DNA of 64,000 nucleotides from Prostheceraeus crozeri. Lineage: Eukaryota > Platyhelminthes > Polycladida > Euryleptidae. Position numbers and translations under genes: made by a program. The stretch covers positions 336,213 through 400,212 of the forward strand of contig CAJQUW010015612.1 in NCBI GenBank assembly GCA_907163375.1. Direction: 5' to 3'. Shown piece by piece: positions 24,318 through 35,235 of the stretch. Each line of letters starts with the position of its first letter. Position 1 is the first letter of the stretch. The notes below the pieces were generated by a model, which had not been told where the DNA came from, did not search any database, and worked only from the letters and a program-made list of their open reading frames with translations.

Positions 24318-24395
24318 TGATGCAAAGTGGCACAGCTGTGAGGCTAAGGCGCAAATGAATAAGGAACCCAATGACGTAGGTTCGATTCGCAGTAT
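24318..24395 (+). repeat. tRNA-like sequence (possible SINE head or tRNA pseudogene)
   Basis: AGTGGCACAGCTGTGAGGC resembles an A box, and GGTTCGATTCG about 45 bases further on matches a B box. A convincing cloverleaf with paired acceptor ends is not obvious and no TSD was found. It lies in the Chapaev-like element upstream of its gene. Confidence 0.35.
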
Positions 24396-25050
24396 TTTTC
24401 ATTTTATTTCTCAGTAATTATCAGACAAATTTTGCTTTAATGATGAAATCGAATATCTGAAGGAAGCAACCATGTAAATTGCCTACACATATTATTAATT
24501 TCTCAATATTAAATCTCCATTTGATAGGTAAGCTTAGTAAAAACCACACCTGCTAATTCATAGTTATGTGTGAGATTGGTTTACTAATTAGTTCGTTATC
24601 AAACATTGTCCTTAAATATCTCGCAATCCCCATTAGCCTATGCTTGCACATACATGTATTTTCCGACATATTTGTGAAAATCTTATGTACTCACCGATTG
24701 CTGAGAGCTGTCAGATTCTGATCAATAAAACTTTCAGAAAGATTTCAAGATAATAAAAGAGCTTGTCGTGAAAAGCTGAAGTAGTTTCACTCGTTCGAAT
24801 TTAAATAGTTAAGCATTTAAACAAAACATCGTCAAAAAACAGTTTTCATAAAAAAGACGAAGTATACATGTATATTAGCTTACATTGTTTCGAAAAACTG
24901 AACTGCTAGCTAGATAACACTGACATTACAGTGTAGTAGCTACTTCTCCAGAGTGATGGCGTAAACACGTAGAGAAATGTCTGATATAGCATAAAATTAA
25001 CTTAAAAAATTTGTGCTGAAATAAGTTTCGAAGTTATCTCAATGAATCCT
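24396..25050. other. Non-coding part of the Chapaev-like element
   Basis: AT-rich leader between the transposase start and the right inverted repeat. No open frame or hairpin stands out. It presumably contains the promoter and perhaps a 5' exon of the transposase gene. Confidence 0.45.
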
Positions 25051-25727
25051 AATTTGAAAATCTGTCGCCATAATTGCTCTAAAATTCTTCGTCTCAACAA
25101 GACGAATCGATTGATATATCATTTGACATGTTTATTTAACATACATGGCAAGTTATTGCCTATAAGATGCTAATATATTAAACGCAATTGCTAGAATTTG
25201 CCGTCCTTTTCACATGACATACTCATTTTAAAAGTGTTGCTGCTAATGAAGATATCGATCAATTTTGATGAAACTACCACTAAAACGATGCAAATGATGT
25301 AATCTTCACAATGACATCAAGCAGAAGTTTGTACAATTTTTCAAAATTACCTGACAGTGACTGACACATACTACTTACTACTAAGAAGTAGTACTTTTGG
25401 CACATACTATAGCACTATTCATGCGGATATCGATGGAATTTCTTAAAACTAGTCTCAAATTGTAGCCCTGATCTCTGTCTATCGAGTGACCATAGATTTG
25501 TACTTGTACATTTTTTTCTTACTCGCATGGATTGATAAGAGTGTCACTATCCGATCAGCAAATTTTATAAGTAGTATATTTACATTTTTTAACTTTGCAA
25601 GAAAAGATGCCGATGAAAGATTTTGAAATTTACATTTCCTGAAAGGGTTGATAATTGTCTATCCAAAAGTGTCAACAGATTGCTTGTACATTTTTTTTTC
25701 AAAAGATGACCCTATCGTCCCACCGTG
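25051..25727 (-). repeat. Right terminal inverted repeat of the Chapaev-like element
   Basis: Reverse complement of 20883-21559 with only scattered substitutions. Its outer end reads CACGGTGGGACGATAGGG on the minus strand. Confidence 0.92.
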
Positions 25728-25935
25728 CCGATATCTTTAATAGCTGCTAAACCAAGTGAACACTTTTATGCAACTGTTAGTTTATGAGCTCATAAAATTT
25801 TAGTAGCTCCTAAGATTTTATCAGTGAATGCTTAGTAGCTGCTAAATTTAGCAGCTGATAAAATTCTTTATGCAACCGACAATCTTTTACTAGCTATTAT
25901 TATTAACTACTAAACTTTTATGCAATAGACCCCTG

Positions 25936-26094
25936 ATGCTTACCGGGAAGGTGGAGGGGCGAAGAGCTCGTGGTCGACAGCGTGTGACTTATCTTGGATG
26001 GCTGTCACGTGTTACGGTCAGAACGGCGCTCGACATCATCCGGAAGTGTATGAAGAGACAAGAACATTTGATTGTCGCCGACGTCAGACTCTGA
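25936..26094 (+). pseudogene. LINE reverse transcriptase, 3' end after the insertion
   Basis: Continues the LINE protein broken at 17419. It reads MLTGKVEGRRARGRQRVTY, then LGWLSRVTVRTALDIIRKC, and ends at TGA 26092-26094. LTGKxEGxRxRGRQR is a well-known C-terminal motif of RTE-like LINE proteins. The match across a nearly 8.5-kb gap proves the nesting. Confidence 0.85.
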
Positions 26095-26129
26095 CAGGGC
26101 ACCTCTAATGATTAATATAAGTAGTATGA

Positions 26130-26420
26130 AACGAAGCCCATCGAATTTCTCATTCAACAAACATTCAATCTCCAAGGCTGTCATGAAAATCTGTGAAATA
26201 CCATCATTCCTTTTTGCATTACAATCATGATCACTCAATTCCGTTGTAATTTCTGCAAAACTGCTAAAATTTGCATATCCAATATTTGGTGACAATACCA
26301 CTTGCATCTCCCTTGAGTTCATCTAATAAAATCGAAAGTGTATACACATTGGAGATTTAATAAATGCGGAGTTACCACTCTACCTAATATAACTACTCCA
26401 TGGGCTTACCTGAACCTATT
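26130..26420. repeat. CATAGAGTA-family repeat, end fragment
   Basis: Similar to 45110-45320 and to 26990-27115. They share a TCATGATCA(C/A)TCAA stretch, a GAGTTCAT..AATAAAATCGAAA stretch and a terminal ACTCTACCTA...TA(C)TAC block. The minus-strand frame 26005-26322 across it is not supported as coding. Confidence 0.6.
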
Positions 26421-26450
26421 TTTAGTAATCATTGTTGCATCAATTATCAA

Positions 26451-26678
26451 TCATTTTGGATGAAAGTTTAACAAATGTCGCTTTAAGTTGGATGCATGCG
26501 ACTCGGCACCTCCCATATTGTTGATGTGTGCTTGACACGGTTTTTCTCCAGACTCTACCAGGCAGGAAAATTCCCCATACTTCTCCAGAAAAATTATGAG
26601 TACACTTTCGATTTTAATATGCACTTTAGACGAGCCATCACACACGATTAACGTGAAGGTAAGAGGTAATGTTCTCAA
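26451..26678 (-). pseudogene. Possible BED-type zinc finger remnant
   Basis: A 75-codon minus-strand frame ends in SHASNLKRHLLNFHPK, preceded by cysteines in FSCL and KPCQAH. The spacing (C, C, then SNLKRHLxxxHP) resembles a BED zinc finger of the kind found at the N-terminus of hAT transposases. Upstream residues are not recognisable and no transposase core follows. It may be an isolated relic, and chance similarity is not excluded. Confidence 0.35.
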
Positions 26679-26989
26679 ACAAACTAGTGTTTCATTTTTG
26701 TCTCTGATGTGACCTTTGGTGCGTAAGTGTGATCGAGGCTAGGAAGGCTTGTCTTCTCTACTAAATAACCGAGTGAAAAGACAATCCTTTTTCACTATCA
26801 CGGTTCATTCCCTCAACTATTGCAAGCTTTGCATGCACTGCTGTCTCTGTACTTTCGTTTGACGGAGAAAGTTGACATCAAGACAGTGACAGCTATGCAC
26901 GACGATAAATGATTTGTTTGTATTATATTTCGGGTTAAGCTATAGGCCGGAGTTCGGAGTCTTATCATTTGATAGGACTCCGACTCCGC

Positions 26990-27120
26990 ATCCCTGGTCT
27001 CAACCCGAGCTCATTTAATAAAATCGAAACTGTATACACATTTGGGATTTAATTAACTCTGAATTGCTACTCTATCTAATTTACTTACCCTATGATGTTC
27101 ATGCTTGATAGTTAAATGAA
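26990..27120. repeat. CATAGAGTA-family repeat fragment upstream of the CUB gene
   Basis: Contains GAGCTCATTTAATAAAATCG and ends ACTCTATCTAATTTACTTAC followed by CCTATGATG. This matches the ends at 26310-26400 and 45220-45317. It lies about 120 bp upstream of the first coding exon. Confidence 0.6.
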
Positions 27121-27243
27121 ATTCACCGACGAGGGGTTGTTTCATTTATCAGATAAAGTGCTTATATTGATGTTGTCATGTCACAAAGCATTTGTATGTA
27201 ATACAACATGTTATTGTCTTTTCAGAGTCATCTAATACAATAA

Positions 27244-27310
27244 ATGAGTGGTAGACGCCCACTCGTGCTATTAATAGCACTGATTCTGGCACTTGTCTAC
27301 GCGGGGAGTG
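27244..27310 (+). CDS. CUB-domain gene, exon 1: signal peptide
   Basis: ATG at 27244, in an A-rich context with A at -3, opens MSGRRPLVLLIALILALVYA. This is a textbook signal peptide: a basic start, a 14-residue hydrophobic core and small residues before GSG. An in-frame TAA sits directly before the ATG, fixing the start. The exon ends at 27310, followed by GTAAGTTT, after one base of a codon (phase 1). That matches the phase of every CUB exon downstream. TTTTCAG at 27219-27225 could be the acceptor of this exon, with an untranslated exon further upstream. The product is predicted to enter the secretory pathway. Confidence 0.75.
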
Positions 27311-28489
27311 GTAAGTTTCAGTTACTACATTTCTTCTAATCTAACCCTATGGTTCTATTTTGCTTTGACTCTTCTCACCCTGGTTCTATTGGAGGCGTGC
27401 AGTGCATTAAATCATCAGAAAAGTATTTCATCTTATAGCCTACATTATTTTTCGAATTTTTGGGTAAAAAATATTAAGATATATGAGAAACAGTGCGACC
27501 ACCTTCTAATACTCAATTTTTGAAGAATGGATGAATTTTGACGTACAGATTCTACATATTTCCGTTACTGATAAAACGAATATAAGCCCAAAAGTTGATT
27601 AGCATTCTTTACATTCATAATACAGTCGTATTCAGCATGTTTACCCCTTTCACACTAGCAATCATAGCCTTTCAAGTGATAATTACAAAGCGACAAGTGC
27701 TTTGACTGGTTGCGAATGAAAATTGATCATAAGTTATGTTGTTCATAATCATTTTATACCGGTACTGATACTCACTCCTTAGGACTGGTTGTTCAGTATG
27801 TTAACTTTGTCTTCTTGACAGTTTGATTGTTCTTTGACCATGGATTCAATTGATATCAAAATTGATACTGCTGCCAACCCGATGAATAGTAGTAGCCTAG
27901 AATTTGATAATGTTTGAATCGGAATCATAATCAAGGTGATCCTGTGTATTTGGAGGAGATGTAGCAAAAGTAGGCTACTCGGAACAATTGTACTACTTCA
28001 CCTGAAAATTATTTGGTAAATACATATATGCGAATTAATTGGTATATAGTATATACCAATTATACAACCAATTGTGCATAATTGGTATGTACGTGTATAC
28101 AATATGCCAATTATAGTATATATTGCATATATTATACACTAATTGCCGAAACCTATTACAATCTATATTATTTCTATTACATGTACTTCTTTATGAGAAA
28201 ATGTAACAGTAAAACACCTCTGTGACTTCAGTCATAACCTCCTGTGTTCTGCTTCGTGATGAAGTGTAGTCTCGGTCTCCATCATTTTTGCCATAGGCTT
28301 AATTGCATTTTTAAGCAATATAATTTACATGAGCCAAACGTTTTGTTCATGCCTTCTTTGCAAATGGAAACCGAAAAAATACCTAAGCTTCAGATGTTTT
28401 CAGATATTCGAAGTTTATAGTGAAATATCAAACAATGAATTACACTACAACAAAAATGCTAAACGCAACAAGAGGCACCCGTAGTCATA
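27311..28489. other. Start of intron 1; AT-rich, no gene
   Basis: Contains a stretch of ATTGGTATA-like short repeats at about 28030-28145 but no coding sequence that I can support. Confidence 0.5.
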
Positions 28490-29060
28490 GAGTAGGGATA
28501 TATAGGTAGAGTGTCGACTCAAAAAAGTATCTGTATACATTAAAACTTTTTATATGAAAAGATTCAGTTTTTTGCGGAGATAACGTTTCCGTGGTCCAAA
28601 AAATTATTTGAGCACTTTCGAAAAAAAGTCAAAAATTGCCAATTTATATACTACCGAGATGACTCTCCTAACTAAGTAGTATGAAACATGTTGGATATCA
28701 AAAGGAATGAATATTTGATAATAAGCATCGTAACTAAGCGGAAATCAAGCTGATTATCAATGGAATTTCATGAATTGTATTACAATGAAAGTCTTTATGA
28801 AAAAGTCGCAATATTATTCGTGCTTTATTGGCTGAAATTTCAAGCTTTTAATTCAATTTTTCCCGGCATGATTTTATGATTCACTAAATTCATGTTTCAT
28901 TTCTTGAATCTGAATGGTGATGTGGACCCAAATACATCTTTCAAAGGTGACTGAAATCATTGTCTTTGATTCTGATATTTTGCTGTACCAGTGGCAAGTT
29001 GTCAGTGATATGATCTTGCTTAAGAAGATTCTCTTGAGGTTGAGCATGAAAGCAATATAG
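28490..29060 (+). repeat. CATAGAGTA-family transposon copy
   Basis: Starts TCATAGAGTAGGGATATATA then GGTAGAGTGTCGACTC. It runs through TTCAGTTTTTTGCGGAGAT, an AAGCGGAAATCAAGCTGATT block and an ATTCACTAAATTCATGTTTC block. The same order occurs at 31857-32815 and 44560-45317. The outer TCATAGAGTA motif matches the inverted ending of the 45-kb copy, which suggests a DNA transposon with terminal inverted repeats. No transposase is present. Confidence 0.65.
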
Positions 29061-29611
29061 CAGATCCTCGAGTTGCTAATTTTGGTATTTTTTATATTTC
29101 CTTAGTGCCCGTATGGTCATTAATAAGCTCGTCTACATCACATAATCTACATTCAAATAAATGTCTATGTGGAAAATATTTCAACAATACTTTCTGTATC
29201 AAATTTTTCACACACCGATCAGGAGATCGGTAACGAAAAACAAATTTTAGATCCTACAACAAATTATATTTGGTATATTTCCATAATTGGTACCTATGAA
29301 GAGTGTATGCAGGTTTACCAATATACCAATTATATTTGCAAAATGTACCGATTATTTTTGTACAATGTACCAATTATAAGTTTAGAGTGTTGTACAGCAG
29401 TTGCATTGAAGGCCCGGGTTCTATTTCATTTAAGCTATTCTTTATACCCGGGTTCTATCATAGACGCAGGTTTTACCTGAAGTGAATTTCAGTCGTATGT
29501 TTGAATATTGGATTATGGTACATTTGATGTATTCTGGCCATTTAGTTTTTGGTTTTTGTGCTATCTGACCGAGTTCATTTGACCTTGTCCTTCTGGTACA
29601 AGATGCTCCTA

Positions 29612-29612
<1 letters not shown>

Positions 29613-29645
<33 letters not shown>
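29613..29645. repeat. (TA)n microsatellite
   Basis: An uninterrupted TA dinucleotide run follows TATATATG and ends at TATATGCGG. Intronic. Confidence 0.9.
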
Positions 29646-29648
<3 letters not shown>

Positions 29649-30412
29649 TTTTGTGTTTCACAGCTATCATAGTTATTAGTCATTTCTTATTTTTCATTTA
29701 GTGCAAAAATTTCCTTTAAAAATTTCTTTTAAAAATGTCAAGAAGTTTAAAGTTATTATATAGGTATAAGTAAAATTTGTTTTCCGAATGGTCAACTAGA
29801 AAGGTGAATAGGAAGGGAAACAGGAGGAATAAAGGTCAGCAAAACCTAATGCATTGAGAACAAAATAAACAGAATATGTTTAAAGTGTCCATTGTGACAA
29901 ATGACATCCCGCTATGAGCACCAGAAACATCTGAATTGATCTCTTGTTTTGTAATTGATCAATTGAAGGGAATCATAGTAATCACTTTCAGCTGCTGTAA
30001 AAAAATTAAACCCCTAATTAATTATATTAATACGATAATACTCGTATATAAATATAATAGGTCTACATATATTTAATAGCAATAGATATAGTAATTAATC
30101 CTCGATATTAACCAAATTTTAAAATAGTCTATTTGCTTTGCAAAAATTCTACCATTTATTAATGGAATTATATTAACCATTTATTACATTCTTCACAGTG
30201 GTGAAACATGCTTATTCCCCGTCAAATCGGAAGAAACTTTGATGTTAAGTAAACTAGTGAGGAAACAAATCTTACGTTAGGAAGTGATGACATACCTATA
30301 AAGAGGAATTGCTAACTCAATCCAATAATGCACATCTTCAAAATCGATGGATAAACCAACATTGAAAGGTCAGTCCTCAAAGTGAGGTCACTCTTTGAAA
30401 AAATTCTCAAAA

Positions 30413-30790
30413 ATGCATGAGCCATCTCGACTCAAACGTGTCAATGACACCTGAAATCTCCAAGCGTCTGACAAGCTGTTATGCAGCACTACGGCGGATA
30501 CGATCCACCAAACGTTCGATCACGAGACCTGCAATGCTATCTCTGATCACCTCCTTGGTTCATTCCCGACTTGACTACTGCTCATCGATCCTGTTCGGCC
30601 TCCCCATCTGTGCCAAACGACGACTTCAATCCGTACTGAATGTTGCCACCTGACTCTTCTGTAATGTAGTGACATTTGATGATATCACTCCTCTCCTTCG
30701 AGACTTTTACACTGGCTTCGCTTCCCTCAAAGAATTGACTACCGGCTAGCTCTCTTGGTGTTCCGTTGCCTCAGCGGGACTGCACCAATC
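30413..30790 (+). pseudogene. LINE reverse transcriptase fragment (CR1/Jockey-like C-terminus)
   Basis: A frame from about 30417 shows the classic end of a non-LTR reverse transcriptase: SRLDYCSSILFGLP, then RRLQSVLNVA. A frameshifted continuation resembles the LHW-LPV region (FDDITPLLRDFYTGFASLKE). It stops where a Tc1 end begins. It is 5'-truncated, as is usual for dead LINE copies. It belongs to a different family from the LINE at 16742. Confidence 0.8.
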
Positions 30791-31127
30791 TACAGTGCGC
30801 GACAAAATAATGGAAACCCCGACGAATTTCCTATATTTTTGCATATTAATGAAAGATAAACTATTATTCAGAGTAGGTTTATATTACAACATTCAAAAAG
30901 GCTCAGTATTACTTCAGGACCATTAAGAATCATTTGAAGCTGTTAATATTCTGTTTGACCACCATTTTGATTTATAACCAGTTCAATACGCCTAGGCATG
31001 GAGAGAATCAATTTCTGGCATATTTAAGTAAGTTCGTCATCGTTACTCCAAATTTTCAAAAAGTTTGAAGTCAGTTCTTGTTTTGATAAACATTTCTGAA
31101 TTCTCAGACGCTGTTTTGCTAATATTA
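30791..31127 (-). pseudogene. Tc1-like transposase C-terminal remnant with one terminus
   Basis: The sequence begins with a Tc1-type end TACAGTGCGCGACAAAATAA. On the minus strand it encodes LILSMPRRIELVINQNGGQT, the C-terminal signature of Tc1 transposases (SMPRRI..VI...G..T.Y). It differs in sequence from the Tc1 element at 42763. The rest of the element is missing. It is inserted at a TA at the end of the LINE fragment. Confidence 0.75.
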
Positions 31128-31284
31128 AAATATCCTAGTGCACTGATTCGATAGACCTAATTCACAATGATTGCATAATACATCATAGTTTAAACAATCT
31201 AACATTTAGTGCCATATTCCATACCCATGAAAGCAGTTCAAAGTTCATGCAACACTATTTTGACATATTGAGCGGTTTCAGAAT
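31128..31284 (+). repeat. 157-bp dispersed repeat, copy 1
   Basis: TATCCTAGTGCACTGATTCG through TTGAGCGGTTTCAGAAT recurs at 34116-34272 with few differences. There are no obvious inverted ends or coding potential. Confidence 0.85.
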
Positions 31285-31856
31285 GACGTAGGCTTTCCAT
31301 AGGGCGTATATGGTTTCATATGGTATGTCTTATATGGTGTTACATATTTAAACATTGAACCACAACTTCAATAAGAAGATAACTTATGTACCAGAGGTCT
31401 GCAGTCATCTGAAACTTGCCATCAAAACGACACGAACTCGAAATCCAAACGGTATACGACAAGCACTAAAAACGAAATTTATCTTGCGAGTAATTCATTA
31501 TAAATGTAATTTTCAATACAAGCCTTTTTTAATTGGAGCATATTACACCAGCTGAAAGAGATGACCAAGAAATATGAATTAGATTAAAAAGTCAGTGATT
31601 ACTGTCAAATGACTGTAATGGCGAAATGTAATGTCAAATGGCGATGTAATAAAAAGATGCTTATCAAACTGCTCTGAACGCAAAGTGCACTGTTTATTGC
31701 TTAAGACAAACTCCGTTGTTAAAAATGCACGTCGCTTGTAAAGGAAGTGACTGGGTTCACAACAATGGTGTGCACCAGGCGCGCAATGCCCTACTTAAAT
31801 TCAGGTAATGGGCTAGCTTGGCCATCCACCAGAATGAGGGTCCGCACAGGAGACGG

Positions 31857-32815
31857 TTCATAGAGTAAGTATATAGTAGGTAGAGTGTCGACTCAAAAAA
31901 TGTCAGCACACAATGAAAATATTTATATCAAAAGATTCAGTTTTTTGCGGAGATTGCGTTCCTGCATTCCAAAAATATATTTAATCAATTTTTTAGAACC
32001 TAAATTTTTTCATGTGCTAGGGATTTGGTACCTTTATGCAAGTCACAGAATTAGATTCATCTGCGCGCGCTTCGGTTTCCTAGAAAGCAAGAGTTATATG
32101 TAGCCTTAGTATCGAAATGGCACATCACAGAATTATGCAACTTGCTCCTTCTCGAATGGAGAATTCGTGTATCGCTTGCTGTTGGAAATGGCAAGCAATA
32201 AGCTGTCAGCAGAGGACACCACAGCCAGTGAGAGAGGCGTGCGTGCTGTGATATCACTTCGCACACACCGAAACACACATCGATGCCTGGCTTCGATTCA
32301 GTGTATGCACTACAGTGAGCAATGCCGAGGAGAGGATGTGAAATCATCAAGTGAACTAATTTTCGTACGCCTGCCACTTTTTTTTAATAATGATCGGAAG
32401 GGCCAACATTATGTAGAATACTTGTGCGCAATGATCTGAATTCTTCGAATCTGAAGGAATTTTGGCAATCGGAGCACTTTGCTGGAACTTACATTAATCC
32501 GCAAGCGACGTACGACTTTTTTCCTATCTCTGTAAGGTATAAAGAATTCTTTTTTCCCCACTTGATAGGTTCCTCTATGTGCCGTCAATTTCGAATTAAT
32601 CACACTTCTAGCAGATAATAATTAATCACACAAAACGAAGCAGATAAACAAAATGTTTAATTCTGTGATGCAAGTAGCATGAAACTTGTAGGATACTAAA
32701 ATGAATGAGAATTTGCTAACAGGTGTCTTAATTAAGCGGAAAATGAGTTGATTATCAAGGAAAATTCATGAACCGCATTATAATACTTGTCTTCAATGTT
32801 AAAATCTGATTGTGC
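31857..32815 (+). repeat. CATAGAGTA-family copy, split by a hAT MITE
   Basis: TCATAGAGTAAGTATATAGT then GGTAGAGTGTCGACTC opens the copy. Its internal blocks resume after the MITE (32044-32667) with AGGATACTAAAATGAATGAG and TTAAGCGGAAAATGAG. The family sequence was present before the MITE jumped in. Confidence 0.7.
32044..32667 (+). mobile_element. hAT-type MITE with exact 8-bp TSD
   Basis: The ends are CACAGAATTAGATTC and TTTAATTCTGTG. It is flanked by the exact 8-bp duplication ATGCAAGT (32036-32043 and 32668-32675). About 85-90 percent of positions appear shared with the copies at 755 and 7804. It is the cleanest member for defining the family. No transposase. Confidence 0.93.
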
Positions 32816-32863
32816 TTTTTTGCAGAAATTTCAAGTTTGTCATCTGTGAACTCTTTCTTTCAG

Positions 32864-33235
32864 CATGCAATCAAAACATCAACTTGGATCACTCTAGACC
32901 AGTTGTGAATTTAACTTCACCCGGATATCCGAGTAATTATTCCTCAAACAGCAATTGCAACTATACGATTCAGATCCCGGCAGGATCAATTCTCCAGATC
33001 ACTGCTCTCAGTCTTGATATTGAACTGTCTGGTCAATGCGCAAACGATTATCTGCTTATCACTCCTGCGGGGTATTTGAAAAGCGCTGCTTCAAAGAAAT
33101 GTGGATCGATGTTTAATCAAAGCATCTACAATTCAACAATTGGACAACCCAGTGCTCACATTCAATTCACATCAAATGGGAATATTGAAGGAAAAGGATT
33201 CAGTCTGCTATTAAGATTAAGGCGGTACAGTGAAT
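32864..33235 (+). CDS. CUB-domain gene, exon 2: canonical CUB domain
   Basis: TTTCTTTCAG precedes the exon and GTAAGT follows. It is 372 bases with phase 1 at both ends, so it can be spliced in or out without shifting the frame. It encodes one complete CUB domain of about 124 residues. Four cysteines occupy the usual positions: first residue, NCNYTI, GQCANDYL, KKCGSM. The LTSPGYPSNY turn is canonical, as are the QFTSNGNIEGKGF ending and the hydrophobic strands between. The acidic D-E-D calcium site of many CUBs is only partly present (LDIEL, NDYL). Several N-x-S/T sites suggest glycosylation. It is extracellular. CUB domains bind proteins or carbohydrate. No Met, EGF or protease domain is seen nearby. 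Confidence 0.9.
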
Positions 33236-34115
33236 GTAAGTTACTCAAAACAGTAGGACTGGGTGAACATTCCGGCATAAAAATCTGGATTATTTGAATC
33301 GTGAATTGGATTTCGAATCTTTTTAGGAAATATGAAATCCGAAGGCTCTAATGAATCATACGCAGATGCTTTAACTCAATCGCCTTTGCTGAAGAACCTT
33401 TTATTCAATCAAATATGTCATTTAATTATTTATTGATAACTTTGTACGACACTATTAGCTTCACTGAGGAATAATCGATGTATGGCATCTGGGCCGTAAG
33501 AGTTTTTGTCAGTGTATAGCATATTTACACCATGCAGCGGCTCATGCGCTTCATAGAAACTGAGTGCAAGTCCTCGTAAGAATCTGTGTGGGATACCACT
33601 TCGGAAACGTAGGAATTGCAAGGAAGAAACGTAAGATGCATAATATATCAAAGTCTTTAGTCATTCCAGGAAATTCAGATTTACTTTGTAACTTATCAGG
33701 TATGCTAAGCTTAAAGCCACTGGGTTTATGGAATTCTTTAAACTGCAATGGAATATTTCATCTCAAAATTGCCTCACCTGCCATACATGTCATACCTGTC
33801 ATACATAATTCATGTCATCGCATAAAGGTGCGTTTACACAATGTAAACCCTTAAGTCTCTTTGCTTTGGCTTGATTTATTTTCCAATTTTCGGGACAAGA
33901 GCGCTTGTGACGATACTTGCTACTTAATTTTAATTTAATCTGCACATTTTGTATTAATATTCATCAAAGGAATGTTTTCCTTATAATTGTCAGTTTCCCA
34001 TTCACATTCTTCAAGTGCACGTTCTTCCGTGTTGACAGCATGAGGGTCCATCGGAGTTGACTCGTTTGAAGTAAGGATGGATATTTCCACATCCTCAATA
34101 TCCGAACCTGAAAAA
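33236..34115. other. Intron 2, no gene recognised
   Basis: Non-repetitive AT-rich sequence. The open frames 33430-33854 overlap on both strands and have no recognisable domain. Confidence 0.5.
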
Positions 34116-34272
34116 ATATCCTAGTGCACTGATTCGATAGACCTAATTCACAATGATTGCATAATATATTATAGTTTAGAGAATCTAACATCTAGTGCCA
34201 TATTCCATACCCATGAAAGCAGTTCAAAGTTCATACAACACTATTTTGACATATTGAGCGGTTTCAGAATCA
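34116..34272 (+). repeat. 157-bp dispersed repeat, copy 2
   Basis: Near-identical to 31128-31284, in the same orientation. About 3 kb separates the copies and they bracket exon 2. Confidence 0.85.
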
Positions 34273-35052
34273 CATATAGGATCAAATTTGCTTTAGATGT
34301 TTGTAATTATATTAAGTGACATAAGGTAACATAAATTAAGACAACATATAAAAGTGAAAACGAAATTTTACTAATGATCTATAGATACTCTAACGATAGT
34401 GTTTCCCAGCAATGGGGTCATTATTATAATTTTCTTTCAAGGAGACAGGTAGAAATTAAACTAGTCTATCTGTGCTTGTCCACGTACATCACATTTAGTA
34501 ATGCCAAGAATTCAATTGTGTGGCAAATGTTGTACAAACCCACTCACTGTCATCCTACTATGAAGAAAAAGGCAATATATATTTGCCAAACAATGGCGAG
34601 GCTAGACAAATTCATCTTTTTCAAATCATTGTCTGAAATGACTGATTAATGAACACTCATTTTGTCTCCAACAGTTTAGGATAGGCGAAAGTCTAAAGCC
34701 TACGGATTCAATCATGGTAAATAGAAACTACAAAAATATTGCTAAAGTAGTCTATTTGCATTTTTATTTTAATATAAACTATCCGTAGACACATTAACAT
34801 CACTCAACTTACCCTGCGTTATTAGTTCCGCCGCCTGTTCAATTCTGTACTTGGCCTTTCTTCTCGGCATTTCACTCGCGCAGCAGCACCGCAATGTATC
34901 AAAACTCGTGAAGAAATGAATGATTCCGTTAATCATGGAGACAGCGATATTATTGCCAAGCTACGATAGATATCTGTATGCATGTAACTCATCAGATCAA
35001 AGCTGTTCAATCTCGGAGCAATGACTGTAGTCACGTGCGTATCTCAAGTTGC

Positions 35053-35235
35053 GAGATAGGCAATATCCTTATGACGAGATACATCAAGTTGTGAGATAGG
35101 CAATATGCATTTTCAGTTTTTCTGAAAAAACTGCTCGTGACTTTCTGCTTAATATTGGATGACTGTTGCGGGTCAGGTAGCTCATTATGATTCACCTACA
35201 ATTTACATATTGCCTATCTCTGAGATAGGCAATAT
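35053..35235. repeat. GAGATAGGCAATAT repeats with a palindrome
   Basis: GAGATAGGCAATAT occurs at 35053 and 35093 and inside the palindrome TTGCCTATCTCTGAGATAGG (35209-35228, continuing to 35235). It looks like a small fold-back repeat. No function is apparent. Confidence 0.6.

Larger units (their letters stand above)
20883..25727 (-). mobile_element. Chapaev-like DNA transposon with CACGGTG ends and 677-bp inverted repeats
   Basis: Both ends read CACGGTGGGACGATAGGG inward. CCGA lies immediately outside each end (20879-20882 and 25728-25731), a perfect 4-bp target duplication. The inverted arms are 20883-21559 and 25051-25727 with only scattered mismatches, so the insertion is recent. The single large gene is on the minus strand (22184-24212). 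CAC-starting termini plus a 4-bp TSD fit the Chapaev branch of the CACTA/Mirage/Chapaev group. The class assignment is inference from termini, TSD and protein motifs. It interrupts Harbinger B. Confidence 0.85.
17423..25932 (-). mobile_element. PIF/Harbinger element B, split by two later insertions
   Basis: The left end GAGTCTATTGCACAAAAGTT and the right end (other strand) GGGTCTATTGCATAAAAGTT are inverted repeats. CTG flanks both ends (17420-17422 and 25933-25935), a 3-bp target duplication. Removing the element and one CTG rejoins the LINE frame of the host sequence. Without Harbinger A (18261-20681) and the Chapaev-like element (20883-25727), B is only about 1.2 kb and retains a partial nuclease on the minus strand. 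It is an internally deleted, non-autonomous copy. Confidence 0.85.
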
